Below, one piece after another: positions 1 to 8,597 of a stretch of 64,000 nucleotides of DNA. Position 1 is the stretch's first letter; every line of letters starts with the position of its first letter. Origin of the DNA: Hadarchaeum sp964343275 (GTDB lineage: Archaea; Hadarchaeota; Hadarchaeia; Hadarchaeales; Hadarchaeaceae); contig CAYFIY010000001.1 in assembly GCA_964343275.1 (NCBI GenBank), forward strand, positions 1 to 64,000, in the 5' to 3' direction. The notes under the pieces were generated by a model, which saw nothing but the letters and a program-made list of their open reading frames with translations, did no database searches and had not been told where the DNA came from. The position numbers were made by a program, and so were the translations under genes.

Positions 1-1
1 G

Positions 2-1315
2 GTGTTCTTCATATCACCCACCGTAAAGATTGAGAAACTCTCACAGCACCTGATTTCGGAGTATACTTTTTCTAGGCGACGAGCAAACGATAGAGCGAGA
101 AAATCGGCTTCTTCAATATTGCAGGGAGTAAAGGATCGTGGCTTCAGGGCAATCGCAGAATACACCACAAAATTTGATGGCGCATCCATAACAAAAGAGA
201 ACGTTATGGCAACTTCGGAAGAGACTGAAAAAGCCTGGCTGGTACTCTCATCCGAAGAGCGGCGGGCAATGCTTGAAATGAAGCAAAGACTGGAAAAATT
301 TTCACGACTCCAAAAGAATTCGCTTAAGGGAGTTGTCCAAAAAACAGCAGAGTGCACGACGAGGCTTGTCTTCAGGCCTCTGCGCCGAGTTGGGATCTAT
401 GTTCCTGCGGGCATGGCCCCGATTTTTTCCTCACTTTTCATGGCAGCAGTGCCCGCGATTATCGCGGGGGTGAGAGAAATTGTCGTTTGCACACCACCGC
501 AGAGCGACGGAAAAATAAACCGTTACGTACTGGCTTCCGCAAAGATGTGCGGAATAACTAGAGTTTACAAGATAGGTGGGGCGCAGGCCATCGGAGCAAT
601 GGCATATGGAATAAGTAGAGTTCTTGAGTCCGTAGATTTGTTGTGCGGCCCGGGAAATGCCTACGTGAACGCCGCAAAACAGGAAATTTCTGCAAACACT
701 GGTATCAGGATAGATGTGCCGGCTGGTCCGTCGGAAGTTTTGATAATTGCTGATGAAACCGCAAATCCCGTTTTTGTGGCAGCGGACATGATTGCCCAAT
801 CAGAACATGGCCCGGACGCAGCTCCATTGTGCGTATCCACATCAAGAGAAGTTGCCGTGAAGGTGGCAGATCAACTGCGGAGGCAGATGGGCGCACTGGG
901 CGTGGAAAGTCAAGCTAGGCGTTCCATAAAAAAATGGGGCAGAATTTTTGTCGCCAAAAGCATGTCACAGGCACTGGAAGCCGCGAACCAAATCGCCCCG
1001 GAACACCTCGAGTTAATGGTCGATGATGCCAGAGCTCTGGCGTCCGAGGTCATGGATGCGGGAGCAATTTTTATTCGTACAGGTGAATCATTCTGCGACT
1101 ATGGTATGAGCGGGGGGAATCACATACTGCCGACTGGCGCCTCGGCCAGGTCGTGGGGTGGGGTAGGCGTGCAGACCTTTGGCAAATGTGTTTACATCGA
1201 GGAGATGAGCAAAAAATCTCAGATGAAACTTGCCAGGCAGACCGCCATTTTAGCGAGGATGGAGGGGATGGAAGCTCACGCAAGAGCAGCAGAAGCGAGG
1301 GATAAATATGGTTAA
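2..1315 (+). CDS. hisD: Histidinol dehydrogenase HisD
   Basis: Oxidises L-histidinol to L-histidine with two NAD+, the last two steps of histidine synthesis in the cytosol. Family motifs are visible in order: GPGNAYVNAAKQ near residue 216, IDVPAGPSEVL, the APEHLEL segment and GNHILPTG near the C-terminus. The length (437 aa) is normal for the family. The first possible start is GTG at position 2; because the window begins here, the true start may lie upstream. The 3' end overlaps hisC by 8 nt, so it is the first visible gene of a translationally coupled his operon. Confidence 0.95.
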   Translation: MFFISPTVKIEKLSQHLISEYTFSRRRANDRARKSASSILQGVKDRGFRAIAEYTTKFDGASITKENVMATSEETEKAWLVLSSEERRAMLEMKQRLEKFSRLQKNSLKGVVQKTAECTTRLVFRPLRRVGIYVPAGMAPIFSSLFMAAVPAIIAGVREIVVCTPPQSDGKINRYVLASAKMCGITRVYKIGGAQAIGAMAYGISRVLESVDLLCGPGNAYVNAAKQEISANTGIRIDVPAGPSEVLIIADETANPVFVAADMIAQSEHGPDAAPLCVSTSREVAVKVADQLRRQMGALGVESQARRSIKKWGRIFVAKSMSQALEAANQIAPEHLELMVDDARALASEVMDAGAIFIRTGESFCDYGMSGGNHILPTGASARSWGGVGVQTFGKCVYIEEMSKKSQMKLARQTAILARMEGMEAHARAAEARDKYG

Positions 1316-2990
1316 TCTGGTCGAAAAAATCGCAAGAGAGGAAATAGTCCGGCTTCAGCCTTATGTCAGTGCACGTGACATTTACAAAGATGCCGACGTT
1401 TTCCTTGACGCAAACGAAAACCCCTATGGGAAGAACCGGCTCAATCGTTATCCCGATCCCGACCAGCTTGAGCTGCGCAGGGCAATTGCCACTTATATCG
1501 GAAATGGTATCACTTGGAAAAATATCATAGCGGGCAATGGCTCAGATGAGTTGATAGACTTATCCATCAGGGTGTTCGCAGGAAAGGGTGACGAGGTCAT
1601 AAGTACTTCTCCGGACTACCCTATGTACAAGGTTTCGGCTGCTATAAACGGAGCAAAGACAAGAGAAGTGCCGCTGGATGTAGATTTTAAATTGGATGTA
1701 GATGCAATTCTTCAAAGCTCCAATTCTAGGACAAAAATGATTTTCCTTTCATCGCCAAACAGTCCCACTGGGAAAGAGCAACAGATTGCAGAAATAGAGC
1801 GGCTTGCCAGAAAAGTTAAAGCAGTTGTATTCGTCGATGAGGCTTACTTCGAATTTTCAGGAAAAAGCGCAGTTCGTTTGGTGAAGAAATTACCGTACCT
1901 GGTTGTTTCCAGGACTTTATCAAAGGCGTGGGGACTTGCGGGAATACGGGTCGGTTACCTGGTCGCTCCTGAGAAAATCATCAAGCTGATAAGGAAAGTC
2001 AAGCCGCCCTACAACGTCTCAACGGTTTCGGCGAAAATGGCAATAAAAGCTTTGACAAGTGGTAAAAATAGGATGCGGAAAAATCTGAAAAAGCTGGTGA
2101 AGGAGCGAGGGGGTCTCGTGAGAAAGCTTGAGGCTTTCGGATTCGATGTTTTTCCCTCCAGCACAAATTTTCTCTTCTGTCGTTGTCCTTCATGGAAAAA
2201 TGCGTCGGAGCTTCAGCTTGAGTTGGCAGCGCGGGGGATAGTCGTTCGCGACTTTTCGTCGAAGCCCGAACTGAAAAATTGTCTGAGGATAACAGTTGGA
2301 AAGCCAAGCGAAAACAATAGGCTGCTATCGGAGCTACAAAAATATTGCAAGCCAGATTTTGACGCTATTTTCTTTGACATGGATGGGACGCTGGTTGATG
2401 TTTCCCGCTCCTACATCGAGGCGATAAGGCTCACGGCCGAGAAAATATTCGGCAGAAAAGTGCCAAGATCGCTTGTGAAGGAGGTAAAGGCACTTCCAGC
2501 GATGAACAACGACTGGGATGCTACTGTGGAAGTGCTGCGGCGCATGGGCGTGATATTTTCTAGAAAAAAGGTTGTCCCTATCTTTCAGGAAATATATTTC
2601 GGCAACGATGGTGATGGCCTGATCTCAAAAGAAAAACCAATGGTGGATGGCAAGCTGCTGAGAAAGGTAGGCAAAAAAGTTGGTATAGTCACGGGCAGGC
2701 CAAGGGTAGAGGCAAAAATTGCTATAAGGATGTTAGGTCTGTCAGAAAGAGCACTGCTGGTGGCGTTGGAAGATACCGCGAAGGGAAAGCCCAACCCGGC
2801 ACCACTTTTACTCGCAAAGAAAATCCGCGGCGCAAAAAGGCCAGTTTATGTTGGAGATTCGGCGAGCGACAGGCAAGCTGCGACAAAAGCAGGCATAGCA
2901 TTTGTTGCCATCGGAAAAGGTCAGAAGCAAAAGGCCGAAGTCGCCAGGTTCGATAGCGCGAATGAGGCATTAAGGAGGTTGTTAATATGA
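1308..2990 (+). CDS. hisC: HisC aminotransferase fused to HAD phosphatase
   Basis: Two domains in 560 aa. Residues 1-345 are histidinol-phosphate aminotransferase (PLP fold type I), with SPNSPTG, the VFVDEAYFEF segment and Schiff-base Lys206 in TLSKAWGLAGIRVGYL. Residues 350-560 are a complete HAD phosphatase: nucleophile motif DMDGT (Asp357, Asp359), motif II in IVTGRP, a downstream Lys, and GDSASD near residue 517. No other histidinol-phosphatase gene (PHP type, or the HisB N-terminal type) lies in the operon, so the HAD half most likely performs that step; this is inference. It overlaps hisD by 8 nt and hisB by 4 nt (ATGA). An alternative is a generic phosphoglycolate-type phosphatase carried along by fusion. 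Confidence 0.93.
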   Translation: MVNLVEKIAREEIVRLQPYVSARDIYKDADVFLDANENPYGKNRLNRYPDPDQLELRRAIATYIGNGITWKNIIAGNGSDELIDLSIRVFAGKGDEVISTSPDYPMYKVSAAINGAKTREVPLDVDFKLDVDAILQSSNSRTKMIFLSSPNSPTGKEQQIAEIERLARKVKAVVFVDEAYFEFSGKSAVRLVKKLPYLVVSRTLSKAWGLAGIRVGYLVAPEKIIKLIRKVKPPYNVSTVSAKMAIKALTSGKNRMRKNLKKLVKERGGLVRKLEAFGFDVFPSSTNFLFCRCPSWKNASELQLELAARGIVVRDFSSKPELKNCLRITVGKPSENNRLLSELQKYCKPDFDAIFFDMDGTLVDVSRSYIEAIRLTAEKIFGRKVPRSLVKEVKALPAMNNDWDATVEVLRRMGVIFSRKKVVPIFQEIYFGNDGDGLISKEKPMVDGKLLRKVGKKVGIVTGRPRVEAKIAIRMLGLSERALLVALEDTAKGKPNPAPLLLAKKIRGAKRPVYVGDSASDRQAATKAGIAFVAIGKGQKQKAEVARFDSANEALRRLLI

Positions 2991-3580
2991 GAAAAAGATT
3001 GGCAAGAGTAAAAAGAATAACTGCCGAGACAAGGATAGAGCTCGTGCTGACGATCGAGGGCACTGGAAAAAGCAGAGTCGACACCGGAATAGGCTTCTTC
3101 GACCACATGCTTTCCTCTTTCGCCAGACACGGCTTGTTCGATCTCACCATTTCTGCCAAGGGAGATCTGCAGGTGGACCAGCATCACTTGGTGGAGGATG
3201 TGGGCCTAGCCTTGGGCATGGCATTTGACAAGGCGCTGGGCAAAAGGATGGGGATAGCGAGGGCTGGAAGCTTTGCCTTCCCGATGGATGAAACCATCTC
3301 CCTCGTGTCGGTCGATTTTGCGGTTAGGGCGTTGTTGAATTTCGATGCAAGATTCGACCGGGATTCCATCGGTAGTCTACAGTCTGACTTGGTGAGCGAG
3401 TTTTTTGCCGGATTTGTTCAGGGAGCGAAATGCAATTTGCACATCCGGATGATGTATGGCGGCAATGACCACCACAAATGCGAGAGCATATTCAAGGGCT
3501 TCGCTCGGGCATGTGCCCAAGCGTGCGAAGTTAGGAAGAGGGCGGCAGGAAAGCTGCCCACTACCAAGGAGGTTTTGTAA
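2987..3580 (+). CDS. hisB: Imidazoleglycerol-phosphate dehydratase HisB
   Basis: Dehydrates imidazole glycerol phosphate to imidazole acetol phosphate, supplying the HisC substrate. It is the monofunctional 197-aa type without a phosphatase domain. The metal-binding motifs are DHMLSSFARHG, HHLVEDVGLALG and GNDHHKCESIFKGFARA. The ATG overlaps the hisC stop (ATGA) and follows a strong ribosome binding site, GGAGGTT. The lack of a HolPase domain here is why the HAD domain fused to HisC matters. Confidence 0.97.
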   Translation: MRKRLARVKRITAETRIELVLTIEGTGKSRVDTGIGFFDHMLSSFARHGLFDLTISAKGDLQVDQHHLVEDVGLALGMAFDKALGKRMGIARAGSFAFPMDETISLVSVDFAVRALLNFDARFDRDSIGSLQSDLVSEFFAGFVQGAKCNLHIRMMYGGNDHHKCESIFKGFARACAQACEVRKRAAGKLPTTKEVL

Positions 3581-4435
3581 ATGAGAATAGCAATACCAAA
3601 TAAAGGAGCGCTGTGTCAGCCTGCACTGGAGATGCTCAAAAAGGCGGGTTTTGCAGCGCTGGACAGCCCGGAGGACAGGCTGGGTGCCAGGTGCGAAGAT
3701 CCCCGCGTGGAATACCTGTTTGTGCGGGCGCAGGACGTGACCAAGTACGTGGACAGCGGAGCGGTTTACTCTGGGATCACTGGTTTGGACATGCTTCTGG
3801 AAAACGGCTCCGACGCGAGAAAGATTTTGGAGCTGGGGTTTGGCGAATGTGATGTTGCGCTGGCCGTGCCCGAGGAATCCACGATAAAGTCTGGAAAGGG
3901 ACTAGCGGGGAAAAGGATAGCCACCAAACTACCCAACATCGCGGCCGAGTATCTGAGAAAAAATAGGGTTGAGGCAGAGCTTTTGGAGCTATCCGGTGCC
4001 ACCGAAATCTCCCCATCTGCAGGCTTGGTCGACGCGATAATAGACCAAGTGCAGACCGGCAGGACTCTCAAGGCGAACCAACTGAAAAAGGTCGAGACCA
4101 TCGCAAGGTCTTCGGCCTGGATCATTGCGACGACGAAAGTGGAAACGGAGACCGAAGAAGTGCTGCAGGAAATTTACCTTTCGCTTATGGGCGCTAAGAA
4201 GGCCAAGGGTCTCAAATACCTGGTGCTGAATGCACCTTCAGACCGGGCGCTCAAAAAGGTGCTCGCGGTACTGCCTTCAATGGAGAGCCCAACGGTGCTC
4301 AAACTGGCAAAGAAAGGGGAATGGGCGGTGCAAACCGTGGTTAAAGAAAAGCAGTTGGCGACCCTGGTGCGCGCAATAAAACTTGCCGGAGGTAAGGACC
4401 TGCTAGTAATGTCCTTAGATAAGGTGATTACTTAA
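3581..4435 (+). CDS. hisG: ATP phosphoribosyltransferase HisG, long form
   Basis: Catalyses the first committed step, condensing ATP with PRPP. It starts MRIAIPNKGAL as is typical. At 284 aa it is the long form, with a C-terminal regulatory ACT-like domain (about residues 210-284), so feedback by histidine without HisZ is expected from the family. ATG at 3581 follows the hisB stop directly with GGAGG upstream. Its stop TAA at 4433-4435 shares its last A with the probable ATT start of hisH. Confidence 0.96.
   Translation: MRIAIPNKGALCQPALEMLKKAGFAALDSPEDRLGARCEDPRVEYLFVRAQDVTKYVDSGAVYSGITGLDMLLENGSDARKILELGFGECDVALAVPEESTIKSGKGLAGKRIATKLPNIAAEYLRKNRVEAELLELSGATEISPSAGLVDAIIDQVQTGRTLKANQLKKVETIARSSAWIIATTKVETETEEVLQEIYLSLMGAKKAKGLKYLVLNAPSDRALKKVLAVLPSMESPTVLKLAKKGEWAVQTVVKEKQLATLVRAIKLAGGKDLLVMSLDKVIT
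4422..4428 (+). promoter_or_regulatory. Shine-Dalgarno element that decides the hisH start
   Basis: AGGTGAT inside the end of hisG matches the expected archaeal anti-SD and lies 6 nt before the ATT at 4435. No canonical start codon lies in frame at a workable distance. Confidence 0.7.
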
Positions 4436-5043
4436 TTGGTCTTCTTGATTTCGGCTCGGCTGGCAACATAAGGTCAGTGGCGAATGCGTTCAAGCGCGTC
4501 GGAGATAATGCTTCAGTGGTCGGTGCGTATGACGCTGAATCGGACCTGGCAGGTTTGGTTATACCTGGAGTTGCTTCGTTCAGAGTCGTCCCGCAGATAG
4601 TGGCCGCGCTCGGAGGACTAAAAAATATTGCGAAAGTCAAAATCCCGGTGCTTTGCATCTGTCTTGGCATGCAGGCGCTTTTCAGGGAGAGTGAAGAGAG
4701 CAAATGTGCTCTCGGACTTGGGATTGTTCCCGGAAAGGTCAGAAAGATTAATGGAGGTTTGCGGCTGCCGCAACTGGGATGGAACAGTGTAAAACAGGAG
4801 AAGAACGACCCCCTGTTCTACGGGATTAAAGATGGACAATATTTCTATTTTGCCAACTCCTACGCGTCATTCCCGCAGGATGCAAAGACGATTTTGGGCA
4901 CTACCCGATACGGGGAAAAGTTTGTGTCCGTCGTCCGAAACCAAAACTGGTGGGGAGTGCAGTTTCACCCTGAAAAGAGCGGGGGAGATGGCCTGAGAAT
5001 GATTGGAAATTTCGCTGAAATTTGCAAGGAGTGGGGAAAATGA
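4435..5043 (+). CDS. hisH: Imidazole glycerol phosphate synthase subunit HisH (ATT start)
   Basis: Glutamine amidotransferase subunit that feeds ammonia to HisF. The class I triad is visible: Cys76 in CICLGMQALF, and His178/Glu180 in VQFHPEKSG. The conserved first strand (IGLLDFGSAGNIRS) is encoded from 4435, but there is no ATG, GTG or TTG in frame between the upstream stop at 4420 and GTG 4477, which would delete that strand. The codon at the expected Met position is ATT, 6 nt after GGTGAT (4423-4428). I therefore place the start at 4435, giving 202 aa, the usual length. The stop overlaps hisA (ATGA). Confidence 0.88.
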   Translation: MGLLDFGSAGNIRSVANAFKRVGDNASVVGAYDAESDLAGLVIPGVASFRVVPQIVAALGGLKNIAKVKIPVLCICLGMQALFRESEESKCALGLGIVPGKVRKINGGLRLPQLGWNSVKQEKNDPLFYGIKDGQYFYFANSYASFPQDAKTILGTTRYGEKFVSVVRNQNWWGVQFHPEKSGGDGLRMIGNFAEICKEWGK

Positions 5044-5765
5044 GGATAGTAGTTCCATCGATAGATATATTGCGAGGTAAGGCAGTTAGGCTGGTGCAGG
5101 GTAGGGAAGGCACGGAAACGATATTTGGAGATCCCCTCGAGCTAGCGACGAAATACAATTCCCTCAGCTTCGGTATACTGCACGTCGTTGACTTAGATGC
5201 AGCTTTCGGAGGTCAAAAACAATTTGCTATTCTGAATGAGATGCTCAAAGTTTGCAAGAGAATGAAAATACAGTGGGCGGGGGGAATACGAACCTATGAT
5301 CTTGCGAAGGAGGCTTTCGACGCTGGAGCTGATAGAGTGGTATTCGGTTCTTCCATATTCCAATCTAAGGAAGAAGTCCTCAATTGCACGGAGTCGTTCG
5401 GCCCCGAAAGAGTGTGGGGCGCGCTTGACTTTGCAGGAAACCCGCGGCTTGCCAGAATAAAGGGGTGGAAAGAGGCAACCCCCATTGGGTTAATGGATGC
5501 GATTCGAAGTGCTGAAGAGTGCAAGGTGGGGGGCATAATCCTGAGCTCGGTTGATGCAGACGGAATGGGAATGGGACCAGACCTTTCCCTCATTTCAGAT
5601 GTGGAGAAAAGTTTCAGAGAACCGGTTTGGTTGTCCGGAGGAATGAGGGGTGTGGCCGATGCATATGCAGCTTTCGAGCTTGGCGCGCAAGGGGTAATAT
5701 TCGGACGCGCACTTTACGATAATAAAACAGATCTGGAGGAATTGCTACGCTTGCAAGAAGAGTAA
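5040..5765 (+). CDS. hisA: HisA, ProFAR isomerase
   Basis: Isomerises the ProFAR aminoaldose to the aminoketose PRFAR in a TIM barrel. The start MRIVVPSIDILRGKAVRLVQG carries the catalytic Asp in PSID, and the second acid is in GALDFAGN. I chose ATG 5040, which overlaps the hisH stop (ATGA) and follows AGGAG, rather than the in-frame start at 5022. This gives 241 aa, normal for the family. The C-terminal phosphate-binding segments are present (SGGMRG, GVIFGRAL). The last 19 nt overlap the probable ACG start of hisF. Confidence 0.95.
   Translation: MRIVVPSIDILRGKAVRLVQGREGTETIFGDPLELATKYNSLSFGILHVVDLDAAFGGQKQFAILNEMLKVCKRMKIQWAGGIRTYDLAKEAFDAGADRVVFGSSIFQSKEEVLNCTESFGPERVWGALDFAGNPRLARIKGWKEATPIGLMDAIRSAEECKVGGIILSSVDADGMGMGPDLSLISDVEKSFREPVWLSGGMRGVADAYAAFELGAQGVIFGRALYDNKTDLEELLRLQEE
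5735..5740 (+). promoter_or_regulatory. Shine-Dalgarno element that decides the hisF start
   Basis: GGAGGA within the hisA coding end lies 6-7 nt before ACG 5747, the codon aligned with the HisF initiator. The nearest canonical codon in frame (GTG 5786) is 39 nt further downstream and cannot encode a functional enzyme. Confidence 0.65.
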
Positions 5766-6508
5766 TCCCCTGCCTTGACTGCGATGTGAGGGGAGGAAAA
5801 GTGATCGTCCTGAAAGGCAGACAGTTTGACAGCCTGAAATATGCTGGGGATCCGGTAACGCTCACTGAAAAATATCAGGAAGCGGACGAGATTGTTATGC
5901 TTGACATCGGGGCAACCCGACAGAAGAGAGAGACCTTTATCGGTGCAATTGGTGATGTCGCCTCGGTCTGCTCTATACCGCTCTGTGTTGGTGGCGGGGT
6001 GCGAAGCTTTGCGGATTTTGAAAAAAGAATCAAAAACGGAGCCGACCAATGCGCCATGAACACAGCAGCTATTGAGAATCATGAACTCATTTCACAATGC
6101 GCCGATGAATTTGGTTCACAGGCGGTTGTGGTCGCTGTGGACGCAAAAAGAGTAGGAAATTCTCTGCAATGCTTTACGCATGCGGGTAAAAGGGAAACCA
6201 GCTGGGAACTCAGCAGGTGGCTTATGGAGATAGAACGGCGCCGCGCTGGAGAGGTCTTGCTGACTTCAATCGATCGTGATGGAACTGGCGAGGGATTCGA
6301 CATTAGGATGATGCGAGAAGCCAGCAAAGCATCTAGTTTACCCCTCATTGCATCAGGGGGCTGTTCCTCGGTGTCGGATATGGTGGAAGTTTTTGAGAAA
6401 ACGTCCGCTTCGGGGGCATTAGCCGCAAGCATATTTCACTTTGAAAAAACAACCGTGGAAAAGTGCAAGAAAGAGTTGGCTAAAAGAGGTATAGAGGTAA
6501 GAACATGA
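5747..6508 (+). CDS. hisF: Imidazole glycerol phosphate synthase cyclase HisF (ACG start)
   Basis: Cyclase subunit that uses ammonia from HisH to form IGP and AICAR. The required N-terminal LARRVIPCLD strand is encoded upstream of the first canonical start (GTG 5786), which would remove the catalytic aspartate. The frame is open back to the stop at 5723 with no ATG, GTG or TTG. ACG at 5747 follows GGAGGA and makes the catalytic residue Asp11, the same number as in the well-studied Thermotoga enzyme; the second catalytic acid is about Asp132 in VVVAVDAKRV. The resulting 253 aa is the family length. It overlaps hisA by 19 nt and hisIE by 4 nt. Confidence 0.9.
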   Translation, partial: TLARRVIPCLDCDVRGGKVIVLKGRQFDSLKYAGDPVTLTEKYQEADEIVMLDIGATRQKRETFIGAIGDVASVCSIPLCVGGGVRSFADFEKRIKNGADQCAMNTAAIENHELISQCADEFGSQAVVVAVDAKRVGNSLQCFTHAGKRETSWELSRWLMEIERRRAGEVLLTSIDRDGTGEGFDIRMMREASKASSLPLIASGGCSSVSDMVEVFEKTSASGALAASIFHFEKTTVEKCKKELAKRGIEVRT

Positions 6509-7140
6509 AAACACTTGGGAAAAAGGCAGAAAAATTCGCGGACGATCTTAGTTACTCTAATAAAGGCCTGATACCGGTTGTGGTGTGCGATGCCTCCAAC
6601 AATCAGCTGCTCATGCTGGCCTACGCCAACCGCGAGGCTGTGGCGCGTACACTGGTTTCCGGACGAGCGTACTTTTTTAGCCGCTCACGAAAAGCCCTTT
6701 GGAATAAAGGGGAAACGTCCGGCAACGTCATGGACATAGTTTCGGTTAGGACGGATTGCGACAAAGACGCCCTGCAATATCTAGTGGAAGTGCGAGGCGA
6801 GGGCAACGCCTGCCACACCGGCAGAAAGAGTTGTTTCGGAGATCAACAGTTTACCTTCTTTGATTTAGAAAAGCTGGTGAAGCAAAGAAAGAAAAAATCT
6901 CCCAAAGGTTCCTACACGGCTAAGCTTATTAACGACAGAAAGATGCGCTCTGCCAAAATTGTTGAAGAAGCTTTGGAGCTCGCTGAAGTTTATCTCGATA
7001 AGGACGGGAGAAAGAGGGTAGTAGAAGAGGCGGCTGATCTAGTCTACCACCTTTTGGTGTCACTGGTCGCAGAAAATATTTCACTCAAAGACGTCGAGCG
7101 TGAGCTGGAAAAAAGAAGGAAGATGAGCAAGCGCCGTTGA
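6505..7140 (+). CDS. hisI: Bifunctional HisIE cyclohydrolase/pyrophosphatase
   Basis: Steps two and three of the pathway. Residues 1-125 are phosphoribosyl-AMP cyclohydrolase with Zn/Mg ligands in DCDKDALQYL and CHTGRKSCF. Residues 130-211 are PR-ATP pyrophosphohydrolase (all-alpha, MazG-like; KIVEEALELAE, EEAADLVYHLLV). ATG 6505 overlaps the hisF stop and follows GAGGT. This is the last gene of the operon. With the HAD domain on HisC every enzymatic step of histidine synthesis is present. Confidence 0.95.
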   Translation: MKTLGKKAEKFADDLSYSNKGLIPVVVCDASNNQLLMLAYANREAVARTLVSGRAYFFSRSRKALWNKGETSGNVMDIVSVRTDCDKDALQYLVEVRGEGNACHTGRKSCFGDQQFTFFDLEKLVKQRKKKSPKGSYTAKLINDRKMRSAKIVEEALELAEVYLDKDGRKRVVEEAADLVYHLLVSLVAENISLKDVERELEKRRKMSKRR

Positions 7141-7283
7141 TAGCGTGGCTTTTCATCATCTCGAATCAACTAACAGTCCTAATTTTGATACTGAATGTGC
7201 GCGTGGTCGCCAGGACTTAAGTTATATAGCTACCAAATCCAGGAGAAAAAGGCCAAAAAGCTGAACATGTACTACTTCAAATA

Positions 7284-7293
7284 CTTATAATTG
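7284..7293 (+). promoter_or_regulatory. TATA box for the M24 peptidase gene
   Basis: CTTATAATTG in the 190-bp gap after the his operon is a good archaeal TATA box. The predicted transcription start about 25 nt downstream (near 7313) leaves a short leader containing AGGGGG before the coding region. Confidence 0.45.
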
Positions 7294-7359
7294 CTATAAA
7301 GGTGATGGGTCAGTGATTAGGGGGCTGATAATATCAGCAAAGTAAATTTAAAAGATGAG

Positions 7360-8556
7360 TTGAGAAAAGCAAAAGGATTGACCCCTGAAATACCGAAGGG
7401 AGAGATTGATAGTAGAATTCGCAGATGTAAAAATTTGATGAAGAAAGAGGGTTTTGATGCAATACTTGTATATGGGTCCCCGTACGAACCCAGCTGGATA
7501 AGATACTTGGCAAATGTTATACACTCGTTTATTTTATCTCAGTCTTATTTATTGGTCTCTCTCGATCGTGACCCCGTTTTACTCACGGATCATAAATTTT
7601 TTATGGACTCAATGAAAAAAATGAGTTGGGTAAAAGATGTCAGGCAATACCGATATATAGAGTTCCCAGATCAGTTTAACCAAAATGTAAATTTGTTCAG
7701 GGACCTTTTTAAGGAATTAAAGCTTGGATCAGCTAAAATAGGTGTCTGCACCCAAGACATGCCTGCGACGCACTTTAACGCATTTAAACGGGCATTGCCC
7801 AAAGCTATACTAAAAGATACTACGGATTTGTTGTCGGATTTGGTAGAAACCAAAAGTCCATATGATTGTAGAATGATAAGAAAGACGGCAAAGATAGCAG
7901 ACAAGACAATGGAAACGGTTCTAGATGGGTGTGAAATAGGTAAACCAGAATATGAAATTGGCTTAGCGGCTGAAGCGGTAGCTATAGCTCATGGTGCGGA
8001 GTTTGGTACTGGGAGCACGGTTCGTACACATATGTATCTAGCTTCTGGCAGCGAGACTCTGACCAATGTCAGACCTTATAAATATACTTCTAAAAAATTG
8101 AAAAAAGGAGAAATGTTTTTCACCGATTTATCCGTATGCTACAAAGGCTATTACACAGACTTTTGTAGAACTATTTGTATGGGTAAGCCCTCACCGAAAC
8201 AAAGAGAAATATTTGATATTGTTACACATACGCACGAAGAACTTTTTGACATGTTAAAACCAGGCGTAACTGGTGTGGAGCTATGGGATCTTGCATATGA
8301 TATAGCTAAAGAAAATGGATATGAAGACCGAATAAATGTATGGATGGGGCATGGAACTGGAGTTATCATATCTGAACCTCCCTTTATGACGAAGGAAGAC
8401 CATCGTCCCTTGAAGAAAGGAACTTTTGTGAATATTGAACCAGGAATATTTCTACCGGAGACAGTTGGTAATGCGGCAATCGAAGATGCAACATTTATAG
8501 GTGCAAAAGGTGCTGAGTTCGTAACGAAGTGTAATAGGGAATTGCATATTGCGTGA
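7360..8556 (+). CDS. M24-family metallopeptidase (Xaa-Pro dipeptidase-like)
   Basis: Creatinase/prolidase-like protein: N-terminal domain (about 1-145) and C-terminal pita-bread domain. The dimetal ligand set is complete: two Asp in FTDLSVCYKGYYTDFCRT, His in GHGTGVIISEPP, Glu in NIEPGIFLP and Glu in IEDATFI. The substrate may be a proline dipeptide or an amidino/creatine-like compound; the sequence does not decide. The first canonical start is TTG 7360 without a clear SD; an in-frame ATC at 7333, 8 nt after AGGGGG, may be the real start (407 aa). Base composition is AT-richer than the neighbouring his genes. It is followed after 41 nt by a nitrilase-family gene, probably in the same operon. 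Confidence 0.85.
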   Translation: MRKAKGLTPEIPKGEIDSRIRRCKNLMKKEGFDAILVYGSPYEPSWIRYLANVIHSFILSQSYLLVSLDRDPVLLTDHKFFMDSMKKMSWVKDVRQYRYIEFPDQFNQNVNLFRDLFKELKLGSAKIGVCTQDMPATHFNAFKRALPKAILKDTTDLLSDLVETKSPYDCRMIRKTAKIADKTMETVLDGCEIGKPEYEIGLAAEAVAIAHGAEFGTGSTVRTHMYLASGSETLTNVRPYKYTSKKLKKGEMFFTDLSVCYKGYYTDFCRTICMGKPSPKQREIFDIVTHTHEELFDMLKPGVTGVELWDLAYDIAKENGYEDRINVWMGHGTGVIISEPPFMTKEDHRPLKKGTFVNIEPGIFLPETVGNAAIEDATFIGAKGAEFVTKCNRELHIA

Positions 8557-8597
8557 AACGCAGAAAAATAGATTGTTAATGTCATGGATGGGATTTC

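Noticed and set aside
4477..5043. HisH starting at GTG 4477
   Set aside because: It removes the conserved first strand, and no SD precedes it.
5786..6508. HisF starting at GTG 5786
   Set aside because: It removes the catalytic Asp in IPCLD.
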